8,379 bases of DNA from NCBI GenBank assembly GCA_024638395.1, contig JAHEKK010000021.1, positions 6,412 through 14,790 of the forward strand. The letters run 5' to 3'. This document shows positions 6,649 to 8,379 of this stretch, piece after piece. Within the stretch, counting starts at the first letter, position 1, and each line of letters begins with the position of its first letter. The DNA comes from Gemmatimonadota bacterium (GTDB lineage: Bacteria; Gemmatimonadota; Gemmatimonadetes; Longimicrobiales; Gaopeijiaceae). A model generated the notes under the pieces. That model had not been told where the DNA came from and did no database searches. It saw nothing but the letters and a program-made list of their open reading frames with translations. The position numbers and the translations under genes are program-made.

Positions 6649-7650
6649 TCAGTCGCCGGCAACCACCTCGGAGTGATCGAGCACGCTGAGCGAGCCGTTG
6701 AACCCCTCGATCAAGGCCTGGGCACCCACGATGGAGTCCCTCAGGCGAGAGCCCGTCACCCGAGCCTCCCGTCCGATGATCACGTCTTCCAGATCGGATC
6801 CCTCGACATGAGCGCCGGCCTCAATGGTCACATTGGGGCCCACGCGGCTGCGGAGCACCTGCGCGCCGTCCTCGATCCGGGACTGAGGCGACACGTCGGA
6901 CTCCTCCACCGTGGCGGAAGTGGCGACGCCACCTCTCGTGGTGGAAACGAGGTGCCGATTGGTGTCGAGCAGCGCATCGACCTTGCCGCAATCGTACCAC
7001 CCCTCGACAGGGGCCGTTTCGATCAGCGACCCCTGATCGACCATGTACTGAAACGCGTCGGTCAGGTAGTACTCGCCGGACGGCCCGGGATCCGACGCTA
7101 GGGTGTGGTCGATCCCCTTGAACAGCAACTCGTGGTCGCGAATGTAGTAGAGGCCGATGTTGGCCAGCTTGGAGATCGGCTCGCTGGGCTTCTCGACGAT
7201 GCGGGTCATATGGCCTTGATCGTCGGTGACGATGACGCCGAACCGCTGATAGTCCTCCACCTCCTTGGCCCAGATGATCCCTCCCTTGGAAGGATCCAGG
7301 GTCTTCGACAGCGACAGATCGGCATCGAACAGAGTGTCCACGAAGAGAATCAACAGGTCCTCGTCGGCCCAGGGACGCGCCAGGGCCACGGCCCCTGCCG
7401 TCCCGTCCTGCACTTCCTGAACGGTATAGTGGGGTTTGATCGAGGGATAAGCCTCGGCCATGTACCCGCGAATGGTGTCCTGAAGGTACCCGACGATGAA
7501 CACGATCTCGTCCACGCCCAGCGCCTGGAGGTCATCGAGGATGTAGCTCATCACGGGCTTTCCGGCGACGTTCACCAGCGGCTTCGGGGTGAGGTGGGTG
7601 TGGGGCCGCAGGCGGGTGCCTTTCCCGGCGAGGGGAATCACTGCTTTCAT
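6649..7650 (-). CDS. Sugar-1-phosphate nucleotidyltransferase with left-handed beta-helix tail
   Basis: Cytoplasmic enzyme of 333 residues that should form an NDP-sugar from NTP and sugar-1-phosphate for surface polysaccharide or glycan synthesis. The N-terminal domain (1-240) shows the NTP-binding signature LAGKGTRLRPHTHLTPKPL (7-25), QDGTAGAV (81-88), the metal-site region LFVDTLFDAD (102-111), EKP (153-155), EYYLTDAFQ (193-201) and GWYDCGKVDALLDTNRHL (217-234). The last 90 residues carry isoleucine/valine-spaced hexad-like repeats (AQVLRSRVGPNVTIEAGAHV, 263-282, and onwards), a left-handed beta-helix. This long form resembles archaeal-type glucose-1-phosphate thymidylyl/uridylyltransferases; base and sugar specificity cannot be decided. 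The ATG at 7650 sits directly before the conserved MKAVIPLAG. A longer frame from 7761 adds 37 low-complexity residues. There is no clear Shine-Dalgarno sequence before 7650, so the start is slightly uncertain. Confidence 0.93.
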   Translation of the reverse strand: MKAVIPLAGKGTRLRPHTHLTPKPLVNVAGKPVMSYILDDLQALGVDEIVFIVGYLQDTIRGYMAEAYPSIKPHYTVQEVQDGTAGAVALARPWADEDLLILFVDTLFDADLSLSKTLDPSKGGIIWAKEVEDYQRFGVIVTDDQGHMTRIVEKPSEPISKLANIGLYYIRDHELLFKGIDHTLASDPGPSGEYYLTDAFQYMVDQGSLIETAPVEGWYDCGKVDALLDTNRHLVSTTRGGVATSATVEESDVSPQSRIEDGAQVLRSRVGPNVTIEAGAHVEGSDLEDVIIGREARVTGSRLRDSIVGAQALIEGFNGSLSVLDHSEVVAGD

Positions 7651-7807
7651 GGCATGGGGCGGGGAAATGGGGGAGGGCCGTAGCGCGGGAGTGCCGGCAA
7701 AAGGTGGATCGTCCCGTTGACCCGAGCGGTCTTTGGAACCCAGCTTTGCAGGCGTCGACATCCCAGTATCGGTTGACGAACGCTTTCAGTCTACGGCCAT
7801 CCTGTTC

Positions 7808-7813
7808 GGGAGG
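7808..7813 (+). promoter_or_regulatory. Ribosome binding site that fixes a TTG start
   Basis: GGGAGG is five bases before a TTG at 7819, and there is no ATG or GTG in that frame before the conserved region of the downstream protein. This makes the TTG the likely start. Confidence 0.6.
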
Positions 7814-7818
7814 CGGTC

Positions 7819-8229
7819 TTGGGGATTTGGCGGGCTCTGACCCACAGTGCGGTATCGACCACCCCGGCTTCGGAAGACCCCGACCTCTGTGGAAGGACAT
7901 ACGCCATACCCTTCGGCGAGGTATGGGACGCGGTGGTGCGTTTGACGGCGGGCGGTCTCAAAGGATGGAAGATGGTCCGCTGGGACGACGACGTGGGCCT
8001 CGTCGAGGCAGAAGCCCAGAGCCCTCTTCTGACCATGACCGCGGACGTAGCCGTTTCCGTGACCCTGGACGGAAACGCCCAGACCCGGGTAGACGTGAAG
8101 GCCAGGAAGAGGGGTCGGGGGGGCGACCTGGGAGCGAACCGGCGCCGGGTGCGTCGCTTCGTGCGGGCCCTCGACAAGCAGCTCAACGCCTCCGCCGAAC
8201 AGATCCTCCGGGTCGGCACCGCAGCCTGA
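7819..8229 (+). CDS. DUF1499-like protein
   Basis: Protein of 136 residues starting at TTG with a strong GGGAGG five bases upstream. The body follows the DUF1499 pattern: GRTYAIPFGEVWDAV (25-39), then GWKMVRWDDDVGLVEAEAQS (49-68), a strand pair with VAVSVTLDGNAQTRVDV, and the closing GDLGANRRRVRRFVRALD motif. In DUF1499 proteins the RTY..P..VW start and the GDxGxNxxRI ending are the most constant parts. The function of the family is not established. No signal peptide or membrane segment is seen, so it is probably soluble. It is transcribed divergently from the nucleotidyltransferase across a 168-base gap in which I cannot pick a convincing promoter; a TTGACG at 7773-7778 lacks a good -10 partner. 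The assignment is from remembered motif pattern and the family is diverse. Confidence 0.75.
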   Translation: MGIWRALTHSAVSTTPASEDPDLCGRTYAIPFGEVWDAVVRLTAGGLKGWKMVRWDDDVGLVEAEAQSPLLTMTADVAVSVTLDGNAQTRVDVKARKRGRGGDLGANRRRVRRFVRALDKQLNASAEQILRVGTAA

Positions 8230-8230
8230 C

Positions 8231-8261
8231 CCTCCCGGTACGAAAGCCGACTTGCGGGAGG
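8231..8261 (+). terminator. Inverted repeat just after the DUF1499-like gene, possible terminator
   Basis: CCTCCCG at 8231-8237 and CGGGAGG at 8255-8261 form a perfect 7-base-pair stem with a 17-base loop, starting one base after the stop codon. There is no following T run, so it would be at best an atypical terminator or an mRNA-stabilising hairpin. Confidence 0.25.
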
Positions 8262-8315
8262 ACTCGGAACCGGGAACCATGCCTTGGCCCCGCTCTCACC
8301 ACGCCGGAAGAACTC

Positions 8316-8379
8316 ATGCCCTACGGTACGCGCCCCACCGGCCCTCATTCCCCGGGCCGCCTCGCCAGTTTTTGCGTCT
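8316..8379 (+). CDS. Possible start of a gene cut by the window edge
   Basis: An ATG at 8316 with GGAAG six bases upstream opens a frame without stops to the window end (MPYGTRPTGPHSPGRLASFC). Only 21 codons are visible, and nothing is recognisable. A second frame from an ATG at 8278 is also open to the edge, so the call is weak. Confidence 0.25.
   Translation, partial: MPYGTRPTGPHSPGRLASFCV

Noticed and set aside
7791..8348. Minus-strand frames opposite the DUF1499-like gene
   Set aside because: They have shadow composition with many Arg, Ser and Pro residues and no recognisable motif; the + strand frame carries conserved motifs and a strong ribosome binding site.

Overview
The window is GC-rich bacterial chromosome with tightly packed genes, several 4-base start/stop overlaps and Shine-Dalgarno-led starts. 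The long MacB/FtsX-type permease with two repeated halves (the ADOP architecture), a long-form sugar-phosphate nucleotidyltransferase and a DUF1499-like protein suggest a soil or marine lineage such as Gemmatimonadota or Acidobacteriota. This placement is inference; there is no rRNA or other marker to fix it.

Layout. On the + strand, positions 147-2570 encode a large ABC transporter permease without a neighbouring ATPase. It converges, with a 17-base gap, on a minus-strand block that runs from about 7650 down to 2588. In transcription order this block holds a sugar nucleotidyltransferase with a beta-helix tail (7650-6649), a leader stretch of about 330 bases with a possible small ORF and an 11-base-period direct repeat, an isopropylmalate-synthase-like DRE-TIM enzyme (6318-5071), a PhoB-type response regulator (5074-4328), a decayed pstB 3' end (4265-4158), phoU (4161-3481), and an SDR-family dehydrogenase (3484-2588). 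Divergent from the nucleotidyltransferase, on the + strand, lies a DUF1499-like gene with a TTG start (7819-8229), then a possible gene start cut by the window edge.

How the genes work together. The enzyme/regulator pair and the phoU/SDR pair each overlap by 4 bases (GTGA and ATGA), which implies co-translation. The regulator and PhoU are the cytoplasmic signalling parts of the phosphate-starvation (Pho) system. No sensor kinase and no intact Pst transporter gene lies in the window. The pstB that would normally sit before phoU survives only as its last ~35 codons, broken by an in-frame TGA. Its original stop still overlaps the phoU start. The simplest reading is that an ancestral phoB-(pst)-pstB-phoU cluster lost its transporter genes here, while phoB and phoU were kept and are now sandwiched between two metabolic enzymes.

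The most notable points are the pstB relic, the unusual linkage of a Claisen-condensation-type enzyme and an SDR to Pho regulators, and a perfect 8-base direct repeat with 11-base period upstream of this operon that has the geometry of a Pho box. I see no phage, insertion sequence, CRISPR or defence system.
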